Shown in pieces: positions 35,078 to 43,976 of a stretch of 64,000 nt of DNA. The first letter of the stretch is position 1; the number at the start of each line of letters is the position of its first letter. The translations under genes were made by a program, and so were the position numbers. Source of the stretch: Pseudoalteromonas luteoviolacea (GTDB taxonomy: Bacteria > Pseudomonadota > Gammaproteobacteria > Enterobacterales > Alteromonadaceae). The DNA lies in NCBI RefSeq assembly GCF_018100925.1, contig NZ_JAGJEH010000014.1, forward strand, positions 62,001-126,000, given 5' to 3'. The notes under the pieces were generated by a model that saw nothing but the letters and a program-made list of their open reading frames with translations, was not told the DNA's origin and did not search any database.

Positions 35078-35956
35078 TTATATTCTCTTGACTATAAAGC
35101 CCTGTGCTTTTAGTAATTCAATCAAGCCATGTTGTTTGGGTAAGTGCAGTGCGCCTACAGCAATAAAATGCGATGTTTTACTCATGTCGGGGAGCAGAGT
35201 ACGGACCCAAGTATGGTTGCGCTCAATCACTAGTACTTGTTCAGCAAGTCGTGCATATTTGGAATCATCAAAGCTCAGCTCGTAATACTTGCTCAATATA
35301 GCATCGTCGCCCGTTTTCCAGGCTTCTATCATATCTTTAATAAAGTCATCAGCTTCTCGCATTTGGGAGAGGGTTTGTGTCACCATCTCATCACTCATAA
35401 TCGCGATCTGGCTGAACATTTCTAATTGTTGCTCAAATAGCTCTAGCTCTTTGATGTTTTTTTTATGTTTAATAGCGTGTGCAATAACTTGTTTATCTAT
35501 GCCATACGTATCAGTTAATCCCGCCTTTTGATATTCAAGCTGCACAATTGTGAGGATGACAGCCCACGCTGGCGTACTGTTGAATAGTGCGATATTGATC
35601 CCCCGCTTGGTAAAATAGGTTTCGAGTTGTTTATAAACTTTTTGGGATACGGCTTGTGGCAATGGACGGCTATTGGAGTTGGCTATAAATGCGGCTGTTT
35701 TGTTCTGAATTTCAAATGGCGACAGTGCACTCATATTGAGTTCTACAACGGTATTTTCAGACTGCTCGATGGCACTTTTAACCTTGTCAGGCAAACCTTG
35801 CATACTGGGATCACCAACATGAACAGTACCGAATAAATAGGAAGTCACCCCATTTTTTTCTACGCTCCACAGTGCTGGAGCAGCTTGACTTAGTGTGCTA
35901 AAAAATAGCAACAAGCAAAATGACGAGACTAATTTAAAAAACGAAATGTGTTTCAC
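35078..35956 (-). CDS. TraB/GumN-family protein, exported
   Basis: 292-residue protein of the TraB/GumN family, whose bacterial members may be metalloprotease- or hydrolase-like; the role here is unknown. A signal peptide (KLVSSFCLLLFFSTLSQA, cut before APALWS) precedes the first family motif LFGTVHVGDPSMQGLP; the second motif, AVGALHLPKQHGLIELL, is near the C-terminus. I chose GTG at 35956 because AAGGAC lies 7 bases upstream and the signal peptide then starts properly; upstream ATGs at 35992/35989 lack a ribosome-binding site. Confidence 0.82.
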   Translation of the reverse strand: MKHISFFKLVSSFCLLLFFSTLSQAAPALWSVEKNGVTSYLFGTVHVGDPSMQGLPDKVKSAIEQSENTVVELNMSALSPFEIQNKTAAFIANSNSRPLPQAVSQKVYKQLETYFTKRGINIALFNSTPAWAVILTIVQLEYQKAGLTDTYGIDKQVIAHAIKHKKNIKELELFEQQLEMFSQIAIMSDEMVTQTLSQMREADDFIKDMIEAWKTGDDAILSKYYELSFDDSKYARLAEQVLVIERNHTWVRTLLPDMSKTSHFIAVGALHLPKQHGLIELLKAQGFIVKRI

Positions 35957-36190
35957 TGCAGTGGTCCTTTTATGTCTTGGATTAAACATCATAATCAATT
36001 GAATAAGTAAATCACAAAAAATTAATACAGAAATCTGATATGCATAATTGTCTTCGATATATTGAGGTAGTTTACCCTTATGTAAGTTTGCCTCTGTTGT
36101 CTTGGATAAATACACTTAGAATGTGTTGTTTTTGGGTTTTTTATTTCTTTATTCGTATTTTTAAACAGTAAAATGGCATAGTTTTTATGG

Positions 36191-36220
36191 TTGACATGTA
36201 ACCTGTCGCAGGTTACTAAT
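36191..36220 (+). promoter_or_regulatory. Probable ilv promoter with an operator-like palindrome in its spacer
   Basis: TTGACA (36191-36196) is followed, 17-18 bases on, by a weak -10 (TACTAA or ACTAAT, up to 36220). The spacer consists largely of a perfect 19-bp dyad, GTAACCTG-TCG-CAGGTTAC (36198-36216). A protein bound there would cover the promoter. The regulator is not identified. Confidence 0.55.
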
Positions 36221-36297
36221 AGAATAAGAACACGCAGACAGTATTTGTCTGCCAGAGAATGCAATCAAGCACAGTACAATTTTTTGGATTTGGATTT

Positions 36298-36369
36298 ATG
36301 TTACTAACAGCAAAACTACTAGTCGTGATTATCAACGTGGTGATTATTATTACCGCGGGGGCTTTGTAG
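36298..36369 (+). CDS. ilvL: ilv operon leader peptide
   Basis: 23-codon reading frame beginning MLLTAKLLVVIINVVIIITA and ending GAL before TAG. Five Leu, four Val and five Ile codons make up most of it, all three branched-chain amino acids made by the operon. It lies directly before a strong terminator and ilvG, the layout of the E. coli ilvGMEDA attenuator, although the sequence is not the E. coli one. A TGGAT stretch lies upstream of the ATG. Confidence 0.88.
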   Translation: MLLTAKLLVVIINVVIIITAGAL

Positions 36370-36391
36370 TGCTGTAAGAAAAGAATCAGCT

Positions 36392-36432
36392 AAAAGCCCC
36401 CCGCACTGAAAAGTTCGGGGGGCTTTTTCGTT
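36392..36432 (+). terminator. ilv attenuator terminator
   Basis: AAAAGCCCCCCG pairs with CGGGGGGCTTTT (36392-36403 with 36416-36428) and a T-rich tail follows. The end of the leader frame, GCGGGGGCTTT (36355-36365), is complementary to the left arm and can form the alternative antiterminator when a ribosome stalls earlier in ilvL. Confidence 0.88.
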
Positions 36433-36460
36433 TTAGGGCAAAAAAACAGAGCAAAGGGCA

Positions 36461-38122
36461 ATGAGCAAAACAATGACAGGCGCACAAATGGTAATCGATA
36501 TCCTTGTTAAACAGGGTATCTCAGACGTATTCGGCTACCCAGGCGGGGCAATTATGCCGATTTACGATGCGTTGTATGGTGCGCCACTCAAGCATTATTT
36601 AACTCGCCATGAGCAAGGAGCAGGGTTTGCGGCAGTTGGCTATGCACGCAGCACTGGTAAGTTAGGTGTTTGTTTTGCTACTTCGGGGCCTGGCGCAACG
36701 AATTTAGTGACTGCACTGGCTGATGCAATGATGGACTCGGTTCCGCTTTTGGCAATCACTGGGCAAGTTCCTACTGCGGCAATTGGTTCTGATGCGTTCC
36801 AAGAGGTTGATGTTTTAGGGATGTCTTTATCGTGTACGAAACATAGTTTTATGGTAGAGCGCGCAGAGGATTTGGCTGAAGTACTGCAACAGGCGATGCA
36901 CTTAGCGGTATCAGGAAGACCTGGGCCCGTATTAGTTGATATTCCAAAAGATATTCAACAAGCGCTAGTGCCTTTTTCTCCTTGGAGTGCAGACACTCAA
37001 GCACAAGAAGCACCGATATTAAATGATCTAGCATTGGCCAATGAGCTGTTGAAAAAAGCCTCAAAGCCAGTGGCGTATGTCGGTGGCGGCGTTCATAGCG
37101 CTGATGCGCAACCAGCATTGATGGCATTTTTGGAGCAAACTCAGATGCCTGCGGTATCTACTTTGAAAGCGCTCGGCAGTGTTTTACCTGAATACGAATA
37201 CGACTTGGGCATGCTGGGTATGCACGGGACAAAGGCGGCAAATTTAGCTGTGCAAGAATGTGACTTACTGGTGTGTATCGGTGCGCGATTTGATGATCGA
37301 GTGACGGGAAATCTAGCCAAATTTGCCGCCAAAGCGAAAGTGATCCACTTAGATATTGATGCTGCTGAAATTGGCAAGCGCAAGCCAGCTGCGGCTTCAT
37401 TGGTGGCTGATTTAAATGTCTCTTTGCCTTTATTACAGGGCGTTTTAGCACCTGCGGATTGGCGTGCGCATATCAGCCATATGCAGCGAGAGTATGCTTG
37501 GCGATATGACTACCCTGGAGAGAAAGTTTTTGCGCCTTATTTGCTGAATAAACTGAGCCATGATGTACCTCAAGATACAGTTGTTTGTTGCGATGTGGGT
37601 CAGCATCAAATGTGGGTTGCACAGCATATGAAATTTAGCCATCCGAGCAACCATCTTAGCAGCGGTGGCGCTGGTACTATGGGATTTGGCCTGCCAGCGG
37701 CAATTGGGGCGAAAATCGCGCGTCCGGACAACATGGTTATCACGGTTTCAGGCGACGGTTCAATCATGATGAATATCCAAGAGTTAGCGACTATCAGAAG
37801 AAATAACCTTGCCGTAAAGATAGTTATTCTAGACAACCAAAGACTGGGTATGGTGAGACAGTGGCAAGAGTTATTTTTCTCGGCGCGATACAGCGAAACA
37901 AACTTGTCAGATAACCCTGACTTCGTGCAGTTGGCCGCTGTGTTTGGTATCCCAGGGCAAACTATCACCCATGCATCAGAAGTAGACGATGCAATTGAAA
38001 AACTAGTAAATAGCTCAGGTCCTTACATTTTACATGCCTGTATTGATGATAAAGAAAATGTTTGGCCTCTTGTACCGCCGGGTGCGGCAAATGATGAAAT
38101 GTTAACGGAGAACACACAATGA
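36461..38122 (+). CDS. ilvG: Acetolactate synthase II large subunit
   Basis: ThDP- and FAD-dependent enzyme making acetolactate or acetohydroxybutyrate, the first common step to Val, Leu and Ile. 553 residues, intact (the E. coli K-12 gene is frameshifted). Features: the ThDP Glu in TRHEQGAGFAAVGYAR, FATSGPGATNLVTAL, the central FAD domain, GAGTMGFGLPAAIGAK and the ThDP-Mg motif GDGSIMMNIQEL...NNLAVKIVILDN. ATGA overlap with ilvM. Confidence 0.96.
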   Translation: MSKTMTGAQMVIDILVKQGISDVFGYPGGAIMPIYDALYGAPLKHYLTRHEQGAGFAAVGYARSTGKLGVCFATSGPGATNLVTALADAMMDSVPLLAITGQVPTAAIGSDAFQEVDVLGMSLSCTKHSFMVERAEDLAEVLQQAMHLAVSGRPGPVLVDIPKDIQQALVPFSPWSADTQAQEAPILNDLALANELLKKASKPVAYVGGGVHSADAQPALMAFLEQTQMPAVSTLKALGSVLPEYEYDLGMLGMHGTKAANLAVQECDLLVCIGARFDDRVTGNLAKFAAKAKVIHLDIDAAEIGKRKPAAASLVADLNVSLPLLQGVLAPADWRAHISHMQREYAWRYDYPGEKVFAPYLLNKLSHDVPQDTVVCCDVGQHQMWVAQHMKFSHPSNHLSSGGAGTMGFGLPAAIGAKIARPDNMVITVSGDGSIMMNIQELATIRRNNLAVKIVILDNQRLGMVRQWQELFFSARYSETNLSDNPDFVQLAAVFGIPGQTITHASEVDDAIEKLVNSSGPYILHACIDDKENVWPLVPPGAANDEMLTENTQ

Positions 38123-38361
38123 AACATCAATTAACTGTGGCTGTAAAAAATCAAAGCGTTGCTGTTGAGCGTTTTCTACGTGTGGCTCGACACCGTGGAT
38201 TTCGTCTAATGCAATTGCAATTAGAGGGGCAGGATGAGTTGTTTCTCGTCAAAATGACAGTAGATAGTGAGAAACCTATCTATCTATTAACATCACAATT
38301 AAATAAGCTAGTGGATGTGCAGTCGGTTGATTTGCATACATTACAGCAGCAGGCAATATAA
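38119..38361 (+). CDS. ilvM: Acetolactate synthase II small subunit
   Basis: 80-residue ACT-domain regulatory subunit paired with IlvG. One beta-alpha-beta ACT unit is seen (VERFLRVARHRGFRLMQLQL). Starts within the ilvG stop codon (ATGA), so translation is coupled. Confidence 0.92.
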   Translation: MKHQLTVAVKNQSVAVERFLRVARHRGFRLMQLQLEGQDELFLVKMTVDSEKPIYLLTSQLNKLVDVQSVDLHTLQQQAI

Positions 38362-38381
38362 CAATATTAAGGTTTTAAAGA

Positions 38382-39305
38382 ATGACACAAACATCAGAAC
38401 TTATTTGGCACAACGGTGAAATGATCCCTTACCAAGAGGCGACAACGCATGTTTTGAGCCATGCACTACATTATGGTAGCTCGGTATTCGAAGGGATCAG
38501 AGCATATGATACGCCAAATGGTCCTGCCATATTTCGCTTGGACGATCATATTCAACGCTTGTTTGATTCCGCGAAAATTTACCGCATGGAGATCCCGTTT
38601 TCTCAAGAAGAGGTTAAAGCAGCGTGTAAGCAGGCGGTCAAAGAAAATGGATTCAGCAATGCTTACTTGAGACCATTTGCGTTTCTAGGCCATGTCGGGC
38701 TGGGACTTAACCCTAAATCACATATTGCTGACGTTACTGTCGCAGCAATGGAGTGGGGGGCATATCTAGGTGAAGACAGCTTAGCTGAAGGAGTAGATGT
38801 GTGCGTTTCGTCTTGGAGTCGTCTTGCACCAAACACCATGCCAACGGCTGCAAAAGCAGGGGGTAATTACCTTTCTTCACAGTTGATTTCAGGTGAAGCT
38901 AAACGCAATGGCTATGTAGAAGGTATTGCACTGGATGTGAATGGTTACTTAAGTGAAGGTGCGGGTGAAAACCTCTTTATGGTTAGAAAGGGCGTGCTTT
39001 ATACACCTCCAACTACAGCGTGTATATTACCTGGCTTGACCCGCGATACCATTATTCATTTAGCAAAAGAACGAGGCTATGAAGTCAGAGAAGAGCCAAT
39101 TGCTCGTGAAGCGTTGTACTTGGCTGATGAGTTTTTCATGGTAGGAACCGCAGCAGAAGTAGTTCCTGTACGCAGCGTTGATAAGATCCAAGTTGGTGCG
39201 GGTAAACGCGGACCTATCACAGCAGAGTTACAGCAGGCTTATTTTGATTTAGTTAAAGGGCAATCAAAAGACCCAGAGGGTTGGCTAGATTACGTGAATA
39301 GCTAA
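38382..39305 (+). CDS. ilvE: Branched-chain amino acid aminotransferase
   Basis: Fold-type IV PLP aminotransferase for the last step of Val, Leu and Ile synthesis. HALHYGSSVFEGIRAY near the start, the PLP lysine in AAKAGGNYLSSQL, GYLSEGAGENLFMV and FMVGTAAEVVPV. 307 residues, E. coli length. 20 bases after ilvM. Confidence 0.96.
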   Translation: MTQTSELIWHNGEMIPYQEATTHVLSHALHYGSSVFEGIRAYDTPNGPAIFRLDDHIQRLFDSAKIYRMEIPFSQEEVKAACKQAVKENGFSNAYLRPFAFLGHVGLGLNPKSHIADVTVAAMEWGAYLGEDSLAEGVDVCVSSWSRLAPNTMPTAAKAGGNYLSSQLISGEAKRNGYVEGIALDVNGYLSEGAGENLFMVRKGVLYTPPTTACILPGLTRDTIIHLAKERGYEVREEPIAREALYLADEFFMVGTAAEVVPVRSVDKIQVGAGKRGPITAELQQAYFDLVKGQSKDPEGWLDYVNS

Positions 39306-39341
39306 AACGTTGTAGGTTAATTATTTTTTGGGAATGAGGTA

Positions 39342-39358
39342 CTACCGCGCATCGGTAG
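39342..39358 (+). other. Intercistronic hairpin between ilvE and ilvD
   Basis: CTACCG pairs with CGGTAG around a 5-nt loop in the 74-base gap before ilvD. It lacks a T-run and may act in mRNA processing or stability. Confidence 0.45.
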
Positions 39359-39379
39359 AATTGAGAAAGAGGGGTAGAC

Positions 39380-41236
39380 ATGGCTAAGTTACGAAGTAAA
39401 ACAACGACTGAGGGTCGCAAACGTGCAGGCGCGAGAGCACTATGGCGTGCGACAGGAATGACAGACGAAGATTTTCACAAACCGATGATTGCGGTAGTCA
39501 ATTCATACACACAATTCGTACCTGGTCATGTACACCTTAATCAGCTCAGTGACTTGATGGCTGATGCCATCAGAGAAGCAGGCGGTGTGCCGCGCGAGTT
39601 TAATACGATAGCCATTGATGATGGGATCGCTATGGGTCATGGAGGTATGTTGTATTCTTTGCCCTCGCGAGACCTGATAGCTGACTCTGTTGAATATATG
39701 GTGAACGCACACTGTGCCGATGCAATGGTCTGCATATCAAACTGTGACAAAATTACCCCAGGTATGTTGTTGGCGGCTCTAAGGCTTAATATTCCAGTAA
39801 TTTTTGTCTCAGGTGGACCAATGGAAGCGGGCAAAACCCGCTTGGCAGATATCGACTTGAAGCTCGATTTGGTCGATGCGATGGTAAAAGGTGCCGATCC
39901 AACTGTGAGCGATGAAGATTCAGATCAAGTTGAGCGTTCTGCTTGCCCAACATGTGGCTCTTGTTCAGGTATGTTTACTGCGAATTCAATGAACTGTCTT
40001 CTTGAATCTCTTGGACTGGCTTTGCCAGGTAACGGCACAACACTTGCGACGCACAAAGATAGAAGACAACTATATGATGGCGCAGCAAAACGCATTGTCG
40101 CGCTATGTGATGAGTATTACCAACAAGACAATGACTCAGTGTTACCGAGAAATATTGCCAACCAAGCCGCTTTTAACAACGCAATGACGCTGGATATTGC
40201 AATGGGCGGTTCATCAAACACGGTACTGCACATTTTAGCTGCTGCACAAGAAGCAGGGGTTGATTTTGATATGGCAGATATCGATCAACTGTCGCGAAAT
40301 ACGCCGTTCTTATGCAAAGTTGCACCGGCGACTCAGCAATACCACATTGAAGATGTACACCGAGCAGGTGGCATTATGGCGATTTTAAATGAATTGGCAA
40401 AAGCCGGGAAATTAGATCTTTCTGTCGGTCATGTTGCTGGTGGCACACTCGGTGAGGTATTGGCGCGTTGGGATGCCAATGACAGCACAAATGAAAAGGC
40501 TCAAACATTCTATCGTGCTGGCCCTGCGGGGATCCGTACAACAACAGCGATGAGCCAAGAGTATCGCTGGGATACACTAGATTTGGACCGCGAGGGCGGG
40601 TGTATTCGCAGTGCCGAACATGCATTTCGTCAAGACGGTGGTTTGGCGGTTTTAACTGGTAACTTAGCACCAGACGGCTGCATTGTGAAAAGTGCGGGTG
40701 TGGTTGATGAAATGCTTGAGTTTACTGGGCCTGCGGTAGTGTATGAATCTCAAGATGATGCGGTAGAAGGGATCTTAGGCGGCGATGTCAAAAAAGGTGA
40801 TGTCGTCTTGATCCGCTACGAAGGTCCAAAAGGTGGACCTGGGATGCAAGAAATGCTGTACCCAACTAGTTACCTGAAATCAATGGGATTAGATAAAGAT
40901 TGTGCGCTCTTAACGGATGGACGTTTTTCTGGTGGTACATCAGGCTTGTCGATTGGTCATGTATCACCGGAAGCAGCAAGTGAAGGGACATTAGCGCTAG
41001 TAGAAAATGGCGATCTTATAGCGATTAACATTCACACTCGTTCAATTGATGTGTTATTGGATGATACCGAATTAACTCTGCGCCGTGAAAAGCAAAGCGC
41101 ACGAGGTAAAGAAGCCTATAAACCGCTTAATCGCGAGCGTGTGGTAACACCTGCATTAAAAGCATATGCGCTATTGGCAACCAGTGCTGATAAAGGCGCG
41201 GTAAGAGACCTGGAAAAATTAGAGGAGCTCAGTTAG
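39380..41236 (+). CDS. ilvD: Dihydroxy-acid dehydratase
   Basis: Fe-S dehydratase producing the 2-keto acids of Val and Ile. 618 residues; cluster cysteines in CISNCDKITPGML and CPTCGSCSGMFTANSM; C-terminal DGRFSGGTSGLSIGHVSPEA. The ATG has GAGGGG upstream. Two bases separate its stop from ilvA. Confidence 0.97.
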   Translation: MAKLRSKTTTEGRKRAGARALWRATGMTDEDFHKPMIAVVNSYTQFVPGHVHLNQLSDLMADAIREAGGVPREFNTIAIDDGIAMGHGGMLYSLPSRDLIADSVEYMVNAHCADAMVCISNCDKITPGMLLAALRLNIPVIFVSGGPMEAGKTRLADIDLKLDLVDAMVKGADPTVSDEDSDQVERSACPTCGSCSGMFTANSMNCLLESLGLALPGNGTTLATHKDRRQLYDGAAKRIVALCDEYYQQDNDSVLPRNIANQAAFNNAMTLDIAMGGSSNTVLHILAAAQEAGVDFDMADIDQLSRNTPFLCKVAPATQQYHIEDVHRAGGIMAILNELAKAGKLDLSVGHVAGGTLGEVLARWDANDSTNEKAQTFYRAGPAGIRTTTAMSQEYRWDTLDLDREGGCIRSAEHAFRQDGGLAVLTGNLAPDGCIVKSAGVVDEMLEFTGPAVVYESQDDAVEGILGGDVKKGDVVLIRYEGPKGGPGMQEMLYPTSYLKSMGLDKDCALLTDGRFSGGTSGLSIGHVSPEAASEGTLALVENGDLIAINIHTRSIDVLLDDTELTLRREKQSARGKEAYKPLNRERVVTPALKAYALLATSADKGAVRDLEKLEELS

Positions 41237-41238
41237 CT

Positions 41239-42780
41239 ATGGTGGCACAAGAGCTAGACTACTTTAGGGCTATTATTCAGGCAAATATGGCACCATTGGT
41301 GAAGCAAACGGATGTGAGTCACCTAAAAGGGTTGTCTGAACGGCTCAACCATCAAGTTTGGCTAAAGCGTGAAGATCAACAGCCTGTTTATTCATTTAAA
41401 CTCAGAGGCGCATTTAATAAGTTGCGCCAACTCCCTGAAAACTCGCATGTGGTCACCGCATCTGCGGGGAACCATGCTCAAGGAGTGGCTCTGAGTGCTG
41501 CGCACTTGGGGCACAAAGCAACCATTGTGATGCCTGTGACTACGCCTGAAATTAAGGTTAACGCAGTGAGGAATATGGGGGGACATGTTGTTTTGCATGG
41601 TCACCACTTTGATGCGGCGAATGCCCATGCACAAACGTTGTGCCAGCAACAAGGCGGTGTGTTTGTACCACCATTTGACGACAAAGATGTGATTGTTGGA
41701 CAGGGCACGGTGGCACGAGAAATGATGCAACAGCTAGATAAGCTGGATGTTGTATTTATCCCTGTGGGGGGAGGCGGACTGTTGGCGGGAATGGCAGTAT
41801 ATATAAAGTCCCTGCGTCCGGATATTCGTGTTATCGGTGTTGAAGCCACGGAAAGTGCTTGTTTGTACGCAGCAATGGAGCAAGGCGAACCCGTTGAGTT
41901 AGAACAAGTCGGATGTTTTGCCGATGGTATTGCTGTCAAGCGTATTGGAGAGGAAACCTTTCGGCTAGCACAAACATATTGTGATGAAGTGATGCTGGTG
42001 ACAACAGATGAGATCTGTGCGGCAGTGCAAGATATCTTTATCGAAACGCGCGCCATTGCTGAGCCTTCAGGTGCGGTTGCCCTAGCGGGATTAAAGAAAT
42101 GGAGCGCCACGCACTCTCAGTCATCAATGTCATTGGCAGCTGTATTATCGGGGGCAAATCTCAATTTTGACCGGTTGCGCTATATTGCAGAGCGAACTGC
42201 CCTTGGTGCAAAAAGTGAAGCGCTTCTAGGCGTAACCATAGATGAACGAAAAGGGAGTTTTAAGCAGTTTTGCAATACGCTTGGTGGGCGTTCAATTACA
42301 GAGTTTAATTATCGATTTGCCGGAGGCAATAAGGCCCAGATCTTTGTTGGGATAGGGCTGCGCAGCGCGGAAGAAGAGTTACAAGAGTTAAAAGCCAGTT
42401 TAGAAGAGAATGAATATGAGTTTACCGACTTATCAGACAATGAGTTGGCTAAGTTACATATTCGATACATGGTTGGTGGAAAACCGCCTGTGGCTATTCA
42501 AGAAAGGTTGTTACGCTTTGAGTTCCCAGAGTACCCAGGTGCATTATTGAGGTTTTTAGAGATGCTGGGTTGTGAGTGGAATATTACTCTATTCCACTAT
42601 CGCAATCATGGCGCTGCAAAAGGGCATGTTTTAGCTGGGTTTGAAATGGCTCCGCAAGAGCATGCAAAATTTGAAGAGCACTTGTGCCGCTTGGGTTATG
42701 ACTATCAAGATGAAACTAATAACCCCTGTTTTAGTCAATACCTCAAATCAGATCAGGACTACGCTCGCAAAGTGAGTTGA
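41239..42780 (+). CDS. ilvA: Biosynthetic threonine deaminase
   Basis: PLP enzyme converting threonine to 2-ketobutyrate, the committed step of isoleucine synthesis. PLP lysine Lys54 in PVYSFKLRGAFNK, SAGNHAQGVALSA and the glycine loop PVGGGGLLAGMA. 513 residues with two C-terminal ACT-like regulatory domains (RKGSFKQFCNTLGGRSITEF and RLLRFEFPEYPGALLRFLEM), so isoleucine feedback is expected. Last gene of ilvGMEDA. Confidence 0.97.
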   Translation: MVAQELDYFRAIIQANMAPLVKQTDVSHLKGLSERLNHQVWLKREDQQPVYSFKLRGAFNKLRQLPENSHVVTASAGNHAQGVALSAAHLGHKATIVMPVTTPEIKVNAVRNMGGHVVLHGHHFDAANAHAQTLCQQQGGVFVPPFDDKDVIVGQGTVAREMMQQLDKLDVVFIPVGGGGLLAGMAVYIKSLRPDIRVIGVEATESACLYAAMEQGEPVELEQVGCFADGIAVKRIGEETFRLAQTYCDEVMLVTTDEICAAVQDIFIETRAIAEPSGAVALAGLKKWSATHSQSSMSLAAVLSGANLNFDRLRYIAERTALGAKSEALLGVTIDERKGSFKQFCNTLGGRSITEFNYRFAGGNKAQIFVGIGLRSAEEELQELKASLEENEYEFTDLSDNELAKLHIRYMVGGKPPVAIQERLLRFEFPEYPGALLRFLEMLGCEWNITLFHYRNHGAAKGHVLAGFEMAPQEHAKFEEHLCRLGYDYQDETNNPCFSQYLKSDQDYARKVS

Positions 42781-42806
42781 GTTTAATGCCCTGACTGTCT
42801 TTTCTG

Positions 42807-42844
42807 TCCTTAGCCTTCTATATTCAATATAGACAGACTAAGGA
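42807..42844 (+). promoter_or_regulatory. Long hairpin that would sequester the ribosome-binding site of the next gene
   Basis: An 18-nt arm (42807-42824) is nearly complementary to 42826-42844: TCCTTAG pairs with CTAAGGA at the base and TCTATATT with AATATAGA at the top, with one bulge and one mismatch. The 3' arm includes TAAGGA (42839-42844), the Shine-Dalgarno of the ATG at 42851. It may also act as a transcription-end hairpin for ilvA, but there is no T-run. Confidence 0.6.
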
Positions 42845-42850
42845 TAGCTT

Positions 42851-43900
42851 ATGCTCCGTTGCCTCATTTTACTTATATTTGTTTGTGGAAGTGCATATGC
42901 CACGGTGCTAGAGCCTGTAACACTGCAACTGAAATGGGTGCATCAGTTTCAATTTGCAGGTTACTATGTTGCGAAGCAAAAAGGCTTTTATCGGGAGGCT
43001 GGGCTAGATGTCAATATCATGCCAGCTCAAATGCACCAACCTGATGAACAATTTAAAGTACTCACCGGTCAGGCACAATTTGGCGTGACACACTCAGGCT
43101 TGTTAGAACAGCGTATGTCAGGAAAACCGCTCGTCGCACTTGCTGCGGTGTTTCAATCTTCACCCTACTGCTGGATGGTACACGCCGATAGTAATATTTA
43201 TTCGCCTAAGGATTTTCAAGGTAAAAGAATTAGTCACTTAGGTCGTTCCGAAGGCGCTGAACTTGTGCTCATTTTGGAGCGGGCAGGTATAGATGTAAGC
43301 CAATTACCAATTTATTCTGGCATGTCTCCTTTGCAGGATTTTAAAATGGGCAAGTTTGATGCGTTGCAAGTATATATTTCCAATGAGCCATTCAAAATGG
43401 CGCAGCAGGGTATAGCGACAAGGCAGATCTGTCCTAAGCATTATGGTATCAATGTGTATGCGGATATATTGTTTACTTCTGAAGACGTATACACGTATCG
43501 GCCTGAGTTGGTAGCGAAATTTCGTAGTGCCAGTTTGCGAGGGTGGCGATACGCGCTGGCAAACTTAGATGAAGCACTGCAGATCACTAAACTATATGCA
43601 AAGCAAAAAAGTTATGAAGAACTGGCCAATGAGGCGGACAAATTACTTCCTTTTATTAAGGCGCCAGGGATCCCTGTTGGCAACATGTCATTGGCGAGAT
43701 GGCAGTGGATCGCGCAGTTGTACCATCTGGACCTTGTAAGTTTCCATGAGCACAAGAGTGCTTTTTTGTATTCAGATAGCAGTAAAACAGAAATTAATTG
43801 GTCTTGGATGTTGATCCTAGCCATCGTGTTAAGCATTTTGTGTGTGCCAATGTACATTAGTTTAGTATTACAGCGGAAAAGCTATAGTTTGCAAGATTGA
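42851..43900 (+). CDS. Membrane-anchored NMT1/ThiY-like substrate-binding protein
   Basis: 349 residues: a signal peptide (1-17), then an NMT1/THI5-type periplasmic binding domain (TLQLKWVHQFQFAGYYVAKQKGFYREAGLDV, seen in pieces across 25-56, with HSGLLEQRMSGKPLVALAA later), then one transmembrane helix at about 320-342 and a six- to nine-residue cytoplasmic end (RKSYSLQD). In Alteromonadales such domains often sit in front of a transmembrane helix and a GGDEF or histidine kinase domain; here nothing follows. No ABC permease or ATPase is nearby. The ligand is unknown. Confidence 0.82.
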   Translation: MLRCLILLIFVCGSAYATVLEPVTLQLKWVHQFQFAGYYVAKQKGFYREAGLDVNIMPAQMHQPDEQFKVLTGQAQFGVTHSGLLEQRMSGKPLVALAAVFQSSPYCWMVHADSNIYSPKDFQGKRISHLGRSEGAELVLILERAGIDVSQLPIYSGMSPLQDFKMGKFDALQVYISNEPFKMAQQGIATRQICPKHYGINVYADILFTSEDVYTYRPELVAKFRSASLRGWRYALANLDEALQITKLYAKQKSYEELANEADKLLPFIKAPGIPVGNMSLARWQWIAQLYHLDLVSFHEHKSAFLYSDSSKTEINWSWMLILAIVLSILCVPMYISLVLQRKSYSLQD

Positions 43901-43976
43901 TTATGAAGGCTTGAAGATTTTCTAATCTGTCTCGGATAGATTACAATAGCGTGACTTGAAGTAACCTCTATTGCTT

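Noticed and set aside
36022..36264. 80-residue minus-strand frame upstream of ilvG
   Set aside because: It crosses the ilv promoter and palindrome, lacks a ribosome-binding site and has no protein-like pattern.
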